Source of the DNA: Chloroflexota bacterium
Lineage (GTDB): Bacteria > Chloroflexota > Chloroflexia > Thermomicrobiales > JADLAZ01
Assembly (NCBI GenBank): GCA_020849725.1
Contig: JADLAZ010000272.1
Span: forward strand, 1-64,000
Direction: 5' to 3'
Length of the DNA: 64,000 nucleotides
A model generated the notes under the pieces. The model worked only from the letters and a program-made list of their open reading frames with translations. It was not told the DNA's origin and made no database searches. Position 1 is the stretch's first letter. Each line of letters opens with the position of its first letter. Both the position numbers and the translations under genes were made by a program. Below, piece by piece: positions 8,639 through 15,813 of the stretch.

Positions 8639-9508
8639 ATGGTGACCGAACCCCGGCCGGCGGCGCCCGCCACGCTCGCGCGGCCCGGACCAGGCAGCAT
8701 GGCCTGGCGCATCCAGCGCGAGCGGCTCATGCTGCTGAGTTGGGGTCGGGCGATTCTGCTGCAGTTCGCACACCCCCTGGTCGCCGCGGGGGTGGCCGAA
8801 CACAGCGCCTTTAGTGACGATCCGCGCGCCAACCGCGCCCGGCTGCACCGCACCATCCAGGCTATGCTCGACCTGACCTTTGGCCCGGACGACGTGGCCG
8901 CGCGGGCGGCGGCGCGCATCAACGGCATCCACGATCGCGTCGCCGGCTGGCTGGACGCGCCGGTTGGGATATTTGCAGCCGGAACACCGTACTCGGCGCA
9001 CATGCCGGACCTCTTGCTGTGGGTTTATGCCACGTTGATCGACTCGTCGCTGCAGGTCTACGAGCGCTTCGTTGGCCCGCTCACACCAGGCGAGCAGGAC
9101 CAATTCTGCGCCGACGGCCGCGCCCTCGGTCCGTGGCTCGGCATTCCGGTCGATACCATGCCGGACAGCCGAGCCGCGCTGGCGGCGTACATGGCGGCCA
9201 TGGTCGCCAGTGGCCAGATCACCGTAGGCCCCACCGGACGGCGCCTGGGCCGACGGCTGGTAGCCGCCCGGCCGGCCTGGCCGGTGCGCGGCCCGCTGCT
9301 GCGGGCCCTGCATTGGCCGACGGTCGGACTGCTGCCGACCGCGCTGCGTAAAGCCTATGGGCTGACCTGGACTCCAGCCGATGCAGCCGGGCTGGCGATG
9401 GTCAGCGCGGCGAGCCGGCGGCTGCTCCCGCTGACACCGCCGGCGGCGCGCTACTGGCCGACGGCGCGCCGAGCCACCCGAGCGCGCGCCTGGCGTGCCG
9501 GGTTGTAG
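8639..9508 (+). CDS. DUF2236 family protein (MpaB/latex-clearing-protein-like oxygenase fold)
   Basis: 289-residue all-helical DUF2236 protein, the family that includes the heme-b rubber oxygenase Lcp and fungal MpaB. Conserved stretches are present: LLSWGRAILLQFAHPLVAAG near the start, then RTIQAMLDLTFGP and LWVYATLIDSSLQVYERFVG. The His of QFAHPLVA is a candidate heme-region residue, but I cannot assign the axial ligand from sequence. No signal peptide is evident. It follows the cytochrome c gene after 11 bases, which suggests redox partnership. The substrate is unknown. Confidence 0.78.
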   Translation: MVTEPRPAAPATLARPGPGSMAWRIQRERLMLLSWGRAILLQFAHPLVAAGVAEHSAFSDDPRANRARLHRTIQAMLDLTFGPDDVAARAAARINGIHDRVAGWLDAPVGIFAAGTPYSAHMPDLLLWVYATLIDSSLQVYERFVGPLTPGEQDQFCADGRALGPWLGIPVDTMPDSRAALAAYMAAMVASGQITVGPTGRRLGRRLVAARPAWPVRGPLLRALHWPTVGLLPTALRKAYGLTWTPADAAGLAMVSAASRRLLPLTPPAARYWPTARRATRARAWRAGL

Positions 9509-9603
9509 AGTCGCTGGCGTTGCGCTACCCTGACCCCTGGACCTGGGTCGGCGCCGGCCCGGCCAGCACGACCAGTGCGCCTCCACGCACGAAGGAGGGC
9601 GGG

Positions 9604-10725
9604 GTGAGAGTCGGCCTCGATATCTACACAATGCACGCCCAGCGCAGCGGACCGCCGGCCGGGGCGCGCGAGGCGCTGGCGTTCGTTCGCGAACACCGGC
9701 TGCAGGGCGTCCAGTTCGGGAACCCGCGCCAGGTGAGTCCGACACTCGACCCCGGCGAACTGCGCGAGGTGGCCGAGGAGTTCCGCCAGCGGAGCCTGTA
9801 CCTGGAGATGGGTATCCCGGCAGTCAATCCCCACGGCGCCAGCGCGCTGGCCCACGAGGCCGGCGCGGCAGCGGCGGCGAGCCATATGGACAGCCTGCGC
9901 GCGGCGATGCAGGCCGCGGCAGCGACCGGCACGCGCGTGCTGCGCACAGTCGTCGGGTGGGAGAAGGACCGCTACAATCCGGACGTTAGTTGGGCGCAGC
10001 AACTGGCCGACGTGACCGATGTGCTGCGCCAACTCGCGCCGCTGGCGCGCGAGCATGGCCAGCGCATCGGCCTGGAGAGCCACTGCGATATCACCACCCA
10101 GGAGATGCTCCGGATTATCGAGGCCGTGGGCGAGGACGTCGTCGGCGTTTGCCTGGATACCGGCAACCTACCGACGCGCATGGACGAGCCACTCGCCGCC
10201 ACGCGGCGGATCGCCCCCTACGTTATCTGCACCCATACCAAGGACGCCTTGCTCTTCACGACTGAGCGCAGTCTGCCGCCTGGTGATGCCGCTCAGGTTG
10301 ACTGGGATCAGTCTCGCATCACCGATGGGCGCGGCAACAGCGTCGACCCACGCCGGGTGCCGCCGGCGCTGGGCTGGCAGTCGCGCCCGTGCGGCCAGGG
10401 GAGTATTCCGTTTCCGGCGATGCTGGCTATTCTCGGCCAGCATGTGCCGGACCTGGCGCTGTCAATCGAAGACCACGGCAATATCCAGACGATGCCCATC
10501 TACGAGCGCGATTGGCTGACCAGCTTTGCCGACCTCACCACGCACGAGCTGGCCGAGCTAGTCCGCCTAGCGCATGAAGGCGATCGCCGCATCGCCAGCG
10601 GCGAGGCGCCGGCGCCGTTCACTGTCGAGGCCACGCCATTCGTTACCCGCATGGCGCGCCAGGTTGACGAGAGCGCTGCCTACCTCATCGCCCTGCTCCA
10701 GGAGCAGCATCTCCACACGCCCTGA
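9604..10725 (+). CDS. Sugar phosphate isomerase/epimerase-like TIM barrel
   Basis: 373-residue xylose-isomerase-like TIM-barrel protein. It starts RVGLDIYTMHA and carries the metal-site pattern of the family: GLESHCDIT (Glu/His), VVGVCLDTGN (Asp) and YVICTHTKDA (His). I start it at GTG 9604, which has AAGGAGG five bases upstream, rather than at the ATG at 9520. It is longer than the usual 270-300 residues because of a C-terminal extension. The substrate is not predictable, and there is no clear operon partner. Confidence 0.8.
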   Translation: MRVGLDIYTMHAQRSGPPAGAREALAFVREHRLQGVQFGNPRQVSPTLDPGELREVAEEFRQRSLYLEMGIPAVNPHGASALAHEAGAAAAASHMDSLRAAMQAAAATGTRVLRTVVGWEKDRYNPDVSWAQQLADVTDVLRQLAPLAREHGQRIGLESHCDITTQEMLRIIEAVGEDVVGVCLDTGNLPTRMDEPLAATRRIAPYVICTHTKDALLFTTERSLPPGDAAQVDWDQSRITDGRGNSVDPRRVPPALGWQSRPCGQGSIPFPAMLAILGQHVPDLALSIEDHGNIQTMPIYERDWLTSFADLTTHELAELVRLAHEGDRRIASGEAPAPFTVEATPFVTRMARQVDESAAYLIALLQEQHLHTP

Positions 10726-10832
10726 GACCGTCATCCGCGGCGGCCAACCGCAACCGCGCACACCCGCATGACAGCTTCGTCATGCACGCGCCGGGACCAC
10801 GCGCGACCGCCTCGCGGCCCGCGGACTGGTTG

Positions 10833-10841
10833 TGCTATGAT
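10833..10841 (+). promoter_or_regulatory. Extended -10 element upstream of the unknown gene
   Basis: TGC-TATGAT on the forward strand. It overlaps a possible ATG at 10837, which argues that translation starts later, at GTG 10891. Confidence 0.4.
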
Positions 10842-10890
10842 TGTTGAAGGCAACGGCCGCAAGGTCCGCATCACGCACGAGGGGCAGGCG

Positions 10891-11601
10891 GTGAGCGAGC
10901 CGATTATGTCGCGCGAGCATGAGGCGCTCAGCGTCAGCGTGCGCGAGCGGCTGACCCAGCGCTTCGGCGGTGACCGCGCGGCGGCCCTGTACGGCTATTG
11001 GCAGTTGCTGGCCACGACAACCGGCACCAGCCGGCTCCGGTCCACGCTCGGCGCGGAGGGGTACCGTGCGGCGCTGGCCGCACTGGCCCAGGCGGGTATC
11101 GACCTGCCGCGTCAGGGTGGCGCCGGACCAGCGGCCGGCCTGGACACGCAGCCCGGTCCGGGCGCGCCCGCCACGCAGACGGTGCAGCGGCAGCTGCTCC
11201 GCCAGGCCGGCCTCACGGGTCTCTTCGGCTGGGGACGCGTCGCCGGCCGGCTGGATGTGAGCTTTGGACGCGCCGGCGCGGTCGGCTATCCCCAGGACAC
11301 GCTCGTGACCGGCCTGGAGCTGAGCCACCTGGCGCCACTGACCTACCACATCGGCGAGATCCGGGCACAGCCGTCGCTGACGACCGCCAACCCGCCGGTG
11401 CTGCTGCGCGTCGGCGGCTACAGCGACGCGGCCGGGCGCCTGCAGGTCCTGGCGTCCGCCGTGGCCACGGCGGACGACGCGGTTGTCACCGGCCTTTTCG
11501 GCGGCCAACCAGGGACGCTCGAAGTCATCGTCTATCGCTGCTATGACGGAGCCGGCGCCGACGATACCTCGTACGCCATCGCCCGGGGGGTGTTAGCGTA
11601 G
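10891..11601 (+). CDS. Protein of unknown function
   Basis: I do not recognise this 236-residue protein. The first ~75 residues are helical and charged (RERLTQRFGGDRAAALYGYW, then a segment ending YRAALAALAQAGIDLP), perhaps a helix-turn-helix-like unit. A Pro/Gly-rich linker follows, then a beta-rich C-terminal half (from about residue 105) with repeated short hydrophobic strands. No signal peptide, membrane segment or catalytic motif is seen. Candidate starts are ATG 10837 and GTG 10891. The latter has GAGGGG six bases upstream and lies beyond the probable promoter, so it is preferred. Codon use matches the neighbours. Confidence 0.6.
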   Translation: MSEPIMSREHEALSVSVRERLTQRFGGDRAAALYGYWQLLATTTGTSRLRSTLGAEGYRAALAALAQAGIDLPRQGGAGPAAGLDTQPGPGAPATQTVQRQLLRQAGLTGLFGWGRVAGRLDVSFGRAGAVGYPQDTLVTGLELSHLAPLTYHIGEIRAQPSLTTANPPVLLRVGGYSDAAGRLQVLASAVATADDAVVTGLFGGQPGTLEVIVYRCYDGAGADDTSYAIARGVLA

Positions 11602-11624
11602 TGGGCGGCTTCATCCGTGAATCG

Positions 11625-11653
11625 TTGCACAATCCCCGAGTCGATTGTAGAAT
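11625..11653 (+). promoter_or_regulatory. Promoter of the GntR-family gene
   Basis: TTGCAC (11625-11630), a 17-nt spacer and TAGAAT (11648-11653). The transcription start near 11660 leaves a leader of about 90 nt to the GTG at 11749. Confidence 0.6.
11629..11648. promoter_or_regulatory. Candidate operator dyad inside the gntR promoter
   Basis: A perfect inverted repeat, ACAATC-(8 nt)-GATTGT, fills the space between -35 and -10. A dimeric GntR/FCD protein bound there would block RNA polymerase, so autoregulation is the simplest reading. Confidence 0.4.
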
Positions 11654-11748
11654 TGAGTGCAGTGTGTGAGCGGTGACAGTGTGCCCCGACGCTGCCACCG
11701 CATGGTGTCACACCCGGAGTTGGTCAGCACATGGACGGGGGATAAGAC

Positions 11749-12426
11749 GTGGCAATCCAGTACCTGAGCAAGGTCGACCTCGCCTATCAGGAGATCCGAC
11801 GCCAGATCGTCGATGGAGAGCTCGGCCCCGGCGAGCGCCTGCTCATTCAGAACATGGCCCACCAACTTGGCACCAGCGCCGGGCCGGTGCGGGAGAGCTT
11901 CCGTCGCCTCGAGGCCGAGGGTCTCGTCATCATTCATCCCCATGTAGGCGCGACGGTCGCTCCACTTGATCTGGACGATCTGTGGGTCTCGATCCTCATG
12001 CTCAGCGCGCTTGGCGGGTTAGCCGCGCGCCTCGCGGCTGACCCGGAGCGCGGCTTGGCCGGTGCCGACCTGGCGGCCATCGAGCGGACCTGCCAGGCCA
12101 TGGATAAGTGCGTGCGCACGAACAGCCTTGACGACTTCCACCGGCTCAACAACGAGTTCCACCGAACGATCTACGGCGCGGCCAGATCGAAGCGGCTGGC
12201 CAGCACAATCGACAACCTGTTTCAAACGGTGGGGATCGCGCGCCACGTGTTTGAGGATATCGCTGGCTACGCGGCCGAGTCTAACGCCGAGCATGCCGCG
12301 ATCGTCGCCGCGCTCAAGGCTCACGACCTGGCCGGCGCCGAAGCCCGGATGAAGGCGCACATCGAGGCGGCCGGACGCCGGAGGATCGCCTACCTGCGCA
12401 ACCACCGGCAGGACGCCAGCGCCTGA
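11749..12426 (+). CDS. GntR family transcriptional regulator, FCD (FadR) subfamily
   Basis: 225-residue DNA-binding regulator. The winged helix is at residues 8-70, with signatures YQEIRRQIVDGELGPGERL and SAGPVRESFRRLEAEGLV. A helical FCD ligand-binding domain follows, with the usual metal-site His residues at 138, 182 and 204. Such proteins sense sugar acids or other carboxylates. Translation starts at GTG 11749, after a GGGGGA site. The gene precedes the RibD_C-MDR-PTPS-GT operon by 65 bases on the same strand, so it may regulate that operon, itself, or both. Confidence 0.87.
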   Translation: MAIQYLSKVDLAYQEIRRQIVDGELGPGERLLIQNMAHQLGTSAGPVRESFRRLEAEGLVIIHPHVGATVAPLDLDDLWVSILMLSALGGLAARLAADPERGLAGADLAAIERTCQAMDKCVRTNSLDDFHRLNNEFHRTIYGAARSKRLASTIDNLFQTVGIARHVFEDIAGYAAESNAEHAAIVAALKAHDLAGAEARMKAHIEAAGRRRIAYLRNHRQDASA

Positions 12427-12491
12427 TCCGTTCACCTGGCCGACCAGGCCAGGCGGTGCAGTGCCGATCGAGCTGCGGTGAAGTCGGGGTG

Positions 12492-13208
12492 ATGGAGCAG
12501 TCAGTAGGACAGGCGATCGCGACCGCGCTGGCGAGTGCTTCGGCAGCCGACGCCGCCCGCCATCGGCCCTACGTGACCTTGTCCTACGCGCAGAGCCTCA
12601 ATGGCAGCATCGCCGGCCCCCTCGGTGCATCGCTGCGGCTGAGTGGGCTGCCGGCCCTGTGCCTGACGCATCAGTTGCGAGCCAGCCATGACGCGATCCT
12701 GGTCGGCATCGGCACCGTCCTTACCGATGACCCCCGCCTCACTGTGCGGCTTGTTGAGGGCATCAGCCCCCAGCCGGTCGTCCTCGACAGCCGGCTCCGC
12801 TTCCCCACCACCGCCCAACTCCTGCGCGCCGGCCAGCGCCGTCCGTGGGTGGCAACGACCAGCGCGGCCGACCCGCGCGCCGCTGCGATCCTGACGGAGG
12901 CCGGCGCCACGGTCGTGACCGTCGGCGCCACCGCGAGCGGCCGAGTGGACCTGACACACTTGCTAACGACGCTGGCTGATCGCGGCATACGCCGGTTGAT
13001 GGTCGAGGGTGGTGCGGCCGTCATCAGCAGTTTTCTGGACGCGCGCCTGGTGGACCAGTTGGTCGTCACCGTCTCGCCGCGTCTGATTGCCGGACTGCGG
13101 GCCGTGTCGGCTTCACGACATCCGCCGCCCAGCCTGGTCAATATCCATTGGCAGCGCTTGGGCGATGATCTCGTCATCCGCGGCGATATCGCGCGGGACG
13201 CGCCATGA
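12492..13208 (+). CDS. RibD C-terminal (dihydrofolate-reductase-fold) reductase
   Basis: 238-residue stand-alone RibD_C reductase. In riboflavin or pterin pathways these NADPH enzymes reduce ribosylamino-pyrimidines or pterin intermediates. Motifs include RPYVTLSYAQSLNGSIA, the NADPH-site SHDAILVGIGTVLTDDPRLT, the LVEG core LMVEGGAAVISSFL and a final LPRL-like strand. There is no deaminase domain and no other riboflavin gene nearby. Its stop overlaps the start of the MDR gene by four bases. It is the first of four genes likely making a modified, glycosylated pterin-type product; this pathway assignment is inference. Confidence 0.85.
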   Translation: MEQSVGQAIATALASASAADAARHRPYVTLSYAQSLNGSIAGPLGASLRLSGLPALCLTHQLRASHDAILVGIGTVLTDDPRLTVRLVEGISPQPVVLDSRLRFPTTAQLLRAGQRRPWVATTSAADPRAAAILTEAGATVVTVGATASGRVDLTHLLTTLADRGIRRLMVEGGAAVISSFLDARLVDQLVVTVSPRLIAGLRAVSASRHPPPSLVNIHWQRLGDDLVIRGDIARDAP

Positions 13209-14212
13209 TGCGCCGGACCGTGCGTTTCACGGGCACGCGCCGCGTCGAAGTGATCGAGGAAGCGCTGACCGAACCCAGCGTCGGGCAGATGCTGGTCGAG
13301 ACAGTACTGAGTGCTATCAGCGCCGGCACGGAACTCCTCGTCTATCGTGGCGAAGCACCGTCCGGCATGGCGACGGATGAGACGATTCAAGCCTTGCCGG
13401 GCCAGCTCACCTATCCGCTCGCCTATGGCTATGCCGCGGTGGGCCGTGTGACCGCCATCGGCGCCGGCGTGGCCCATCGTTGGTATGGCCAGCTCGTATT
13501 CGCCTTCCAACCCCACACCAGTCACTTCCTGGCCACGCCGGAAGACGTGCTGGCGCTCGACACCGATCCCGACACCGGCGTCTTCCTCCCCAATCTGGAG
13601 ACTGCCGTCAATCTCCTGCTTGATGGCCAGCCCTTGATTGGCGAGCGTGTCGTCGTCATCGGCCAGGGCGTCGTCGGGTTGCTTACGACGATGTTGTTGG
13701 CACGCCTGCCGCTGGCGGACCTCGTGACCGTCGATGCGCTGGCATCGCGGCGCGACTGGTCACGCCGCCTGGGGGCGCACGCGAGCCTGGAGCCGGCAAC
13801 AGCCGAGTCAGCGCTGGCCGAGCGCCATGGTGACGCTCGCGCCGATCTCAGCTACGAGCTGTCGGGCAACCCGGCCGCGCTGAACCTGGCGGTGGCCGTG
13901 ACCGGCTATGCCGGCCGCGTCCTGGTCGGCTCCTGGTATGGCCGCAAGGAGGCGCCGCTGACGCTGGGCGGTCGCTTTCATCGGAGCAAGATGCGCCTGA
14001 TTGCCAGCCAGGTCAGCCAGATCGCGCCGGCGTTGAGTGGCCGCTGGACGCCACGTCGCCGACTGGCCACGGCAGCCGGACTACTGGCCTCGGTGCAGCC
14101 GGCGCGCCTGATCACCCATCGCGTCACCATCGACGATGCCGCCACCGCTTATCGTCTCCTCGACGAGGAGCCCGCCGCGGCGCTGCAAGTCGTGCTGACC
14201 TATCGCTCGTAA
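13205..14212 (+). CDS. MDR-family (zinc-alcohol-dehydrogenase-like) oxidoreductase
   Basis: 335-residue medium-chain dehydrogenase/reductase. The N-terminal GroES-like part has SAISAGTELLVYRGE where catalytic-zinc enzymes carry Cys, so the usual zinc ligand is absent. The Rossmann motif VVVIGQGVVG lies at about residue 155. It begins with ATGATG overlapping the preceding stop, indicating translational coupling. Enzymes of this branch usually reduce an aldehyde or an enol side chain. Here the likely substrate is the product of the adjacent PTPS-like or RibD_C enzyme. Confidence 0.82.
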   Translation: MMRRTVRFTGTRRVEVIEEALTEPSVGQMLVETVLSAISAGTELLVYRGEAPSGMATDETIQALPGQLTYPLAYGYAAVGRVTAIGAGVAHRWYGQLVFAFQPHTSHFLATPEDVLALDTDPDTGVFLPNLETAVNLLLDGQPLIGERVVVIGQGVVGLLTTMLLARLPLADLVTVDALASRRDWSRRLGAHASLEPATAESALAERHGDARADLSYELSGNPAALNLAVAVTGYAGRVLVGSWYGRKEAPLTLGGRFHRSKMRLIASQVSQIAPALSGRWTPRRRLATAAGLLASVQPARLITHRVTIDDAATAYRLLDEEPAAALQVVLTYRS

Positions 14213-14251
14213 TGTGGCCGTAATCGTTGATCAGGAAGGGAGCGCTGGCGC

Positions 14252-14644
14252 ATGTACACCGTCGCCGTCGAGCGCGCGTTCGTCGCTCAACACTTCTTGA
14301 TCGGTGGCGATTGGGGCGCGGAGAACCAGTGGCACTCGCATCACTACCGCCTGGAGGTGCGCCTGGAAGGCCCGCGGCTTGACCAGCATGGATATCTGGT
14401 CGATATCGTTGACGTCGAGCGCCACCTGGATGAGGTCGTCGGCGACTATCGCGACCGCACGCTGAATGACCTGCCGGCCTTCGCCGGCCTAAACCCAAGC
14501 ATCGAGCGGTTCGCCAGCATCCTGTGCGACGAGTTCGACCGCCGGCTAACCGCGCCGACCATCAGCGTCGTCAGCGTCGTCATCTGGGAGAACACGATCG
14601 CCTGGGCCGCCTACCGACATGAGCGGCCATGCGCGTCGGCCTAG
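14252..14644 (+). CDS. 6-pyruvoyl-tetrahydropterin synthase / QueD family enzyme with Glu in place of Cys
   Basis: 130-residue PTPS-fold enzyme acting on a dihydroneopterin-type triphosphate. The zinc ligands are His14, His28 and His30 (AQHFL and WHSHHY). LNDLPAFAGLNPSIE is the conserved second half of the active site. The catalytic Cys of QueD/PTPS, four residues before the His-x-His, is missing; Glu24 lies there, as in PTPS-III enzymes that cleave the side chain to 6-hydroxymethylpterin. AGGAAGGGAG precedes the ATG. It follows the MDR gene by 39 bases and overlaps the GT start by 16 bases. It is probably not the queuosine enzyme, since no queC/queE is near. Confidence 0.84.
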   Translation: MYTVAVERAFVAQHFLIGGDWGAENQWHSHHYRLEVRLEGPRLDQHGYLVDIVDVERHLDEVVGDYRDRTLNDLPAFAGLNPSIERFASILCDEFDRRLTAPTISVVSVVIWENTIAWAAYRHERPCASA

Positions 14645-15708
14645 TCATCTACGGCGATCTCGGCACGGTCTCGGGCGGCTACCTCTACGACCGCCAACTC
14701 GTCGCCGCGCTGCGCGCCGCCGGCCACACCGTTGAGATCGTCTCGCTGCCCTGGCGCGACTATTGCCGCCACCTGACCGACAACCTGTCACCGGCGATTG
14801 CGGCGCGCGTGCATGACGACCGCTTCGATCTGCTGCTGCAAGACGAACTGAATCACCCCTCGCTGGCCCTGATGAACCGGTGGCCGCGCCGCCGCCGTGT
14901 CCCGATCGTCGCCATCGTACACCATCTGCGCAGCGACGAGACCTGGGATCCCTGGCGTCGCCAGCTGTACCGCGCCGTCGAGAGGGTCTACCTCGCCACC
15001 GTGGACGCGTTCATCTGCAACAGCACCACCACGCGGCGCGCGGTAGAGCGCCTGACCACGCCGGGCCGGCCGGTGTGCGTCGCCATGCCGGCCGGCGATC
15101 GCTTCGCGGCCGAGATGACTCCCGGCCGGGTGCGCGCGCGGGCCAGCGAGTGTAGCCCGCTGCGCGTGCTGTTCGTCGGCAATGTCATCCCGCGCAAGGG
15201 GCTACACGTGCTGATCGACGCGCTGGCGCGACTGCCACGTGGCGCCTGCACCGTGACCGTCGCGGGCAGTCTGCGCGTCGACCGCACCTATGCCGGCGCG
15301 GTCGGCAGCCAGATCGCGCGCGCCGGCCTCGCACCCTGGGTGCGCTTGCTAGGGCAGACGCCCAATGTCGCGCTGGCGGATCTCCTTGCCGCTGCGCACG
15401 TCCTGGCCGTCCCGTCCGAGTACGAAGGCTTTGGCATCGCCTATCTGGAGGGCATGGCATTCGGACTGCCCGCCATCGCCGCGCGCGCTGGCGGCGCCAG
15501 CGACCTCGTCGACGACGGCGTGACCGGCTGGCTCGTGCCGCCTGATGCGGCAGTCGTGGCGGCGGCGCTCAGCCGACTGGCGACCGACCGGGCACTGCTG
15601 GCCCGCATGGGGTGCGCCGCACTCGACCGCTTCCATCGACACCCGACCTGGTCGGACACGACGGGGCGACTGGTAGCCTTTCTCGAGCAGGTGGCCGGCG
15701 GCCCGTGA
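14629..15708 (+). CDS. GT4-family glycosyltransferase
   Basis: 359-residue GT-B glycosyltransferase. The N-terminal acceptor domain begins MRVGLVIYGDLGTVSGGYLY. The donor domain starts near residue 178 (LRVLFVGNVIPRKGLHVLIDA), with the retaining EX7E motif at Glu266-Glu274 (EGFGIAYLE) and GVTGWLVPP. No membrane segment is seen. Its start lies inside the PTPS-like gene, so it is translationally coupled. The context suggests it glycosylates the small molecule made by the upstream genes rather than a polysaccharide; that role is inferred. Confidence 0.85.
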   Translation: MRVGLVIYGDLGTVSGGYLYDRQLVAALRAAGHTVEIVSLPWRDYCRHLTDNLSPAIAARVHDDRFDLLLQDELNHPSLALMNRWPRRRRVPIVAIVHHLRSDETWDPWRRQLYRAVERVYLATVDAFICNSTTTRRAVERLTTPGRPVCVAMPAGDRFAAEMTPGRVRARASECSPLRVLFVGNVIPRKGLHVLIDALARLPRGACTVTVAGSLRVDRTYAGAVGSQIARAGLAPWVRLLGQTPNVALADLLAAAHVLAVPSEYEGFGIAYLEGMAFGLPAIAARAGGASDLVDDGVTGWLVPPDAAVVAAALSRLATDRALLARMGCAALDRFHRHPTWSDTTGRLVAFLEQVAGGP

Positions 15709-15743
15709 CCGGCTGCCTGGACTGTCGGCCGGCCGTCGACGCC

Positions 15744-15771
15744 TTGACGAATCGCCGGTGGTTGCTACACT
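15744..15771 (+). promoter_or_regulatory. Promoter of the metzincin-like gene
   Basis: TTGACG (15744-15749), 16 nt, then TACACT (15766-15771) preceded by TGC, so both a near-consensus -35 and an extended -10. One of the best promoters in the window. The start near 15778 leaves a ~36-nt leader. Confidence 0.65.
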
Positions 15772-15813
15772 GATGGTTAGTAGGTTCAGCGCAGACAGCC
15801 CCACGGAGAGCGG

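Noticed and set aside
8606..9745. 379-codon reverse ORF opposite the DUF2236 gene
   Set aside because: Shadow frame; the forward strand has the conserved DUF2236 blocks and follows the cytochrome c gene.
14252..14644. QueD for queuosine synthesis
   Set aside because: No queC, queE or queF nearby, and the catalytic Cys is replaced by Glu; the context is a reductase/glycosyltransferase operon.
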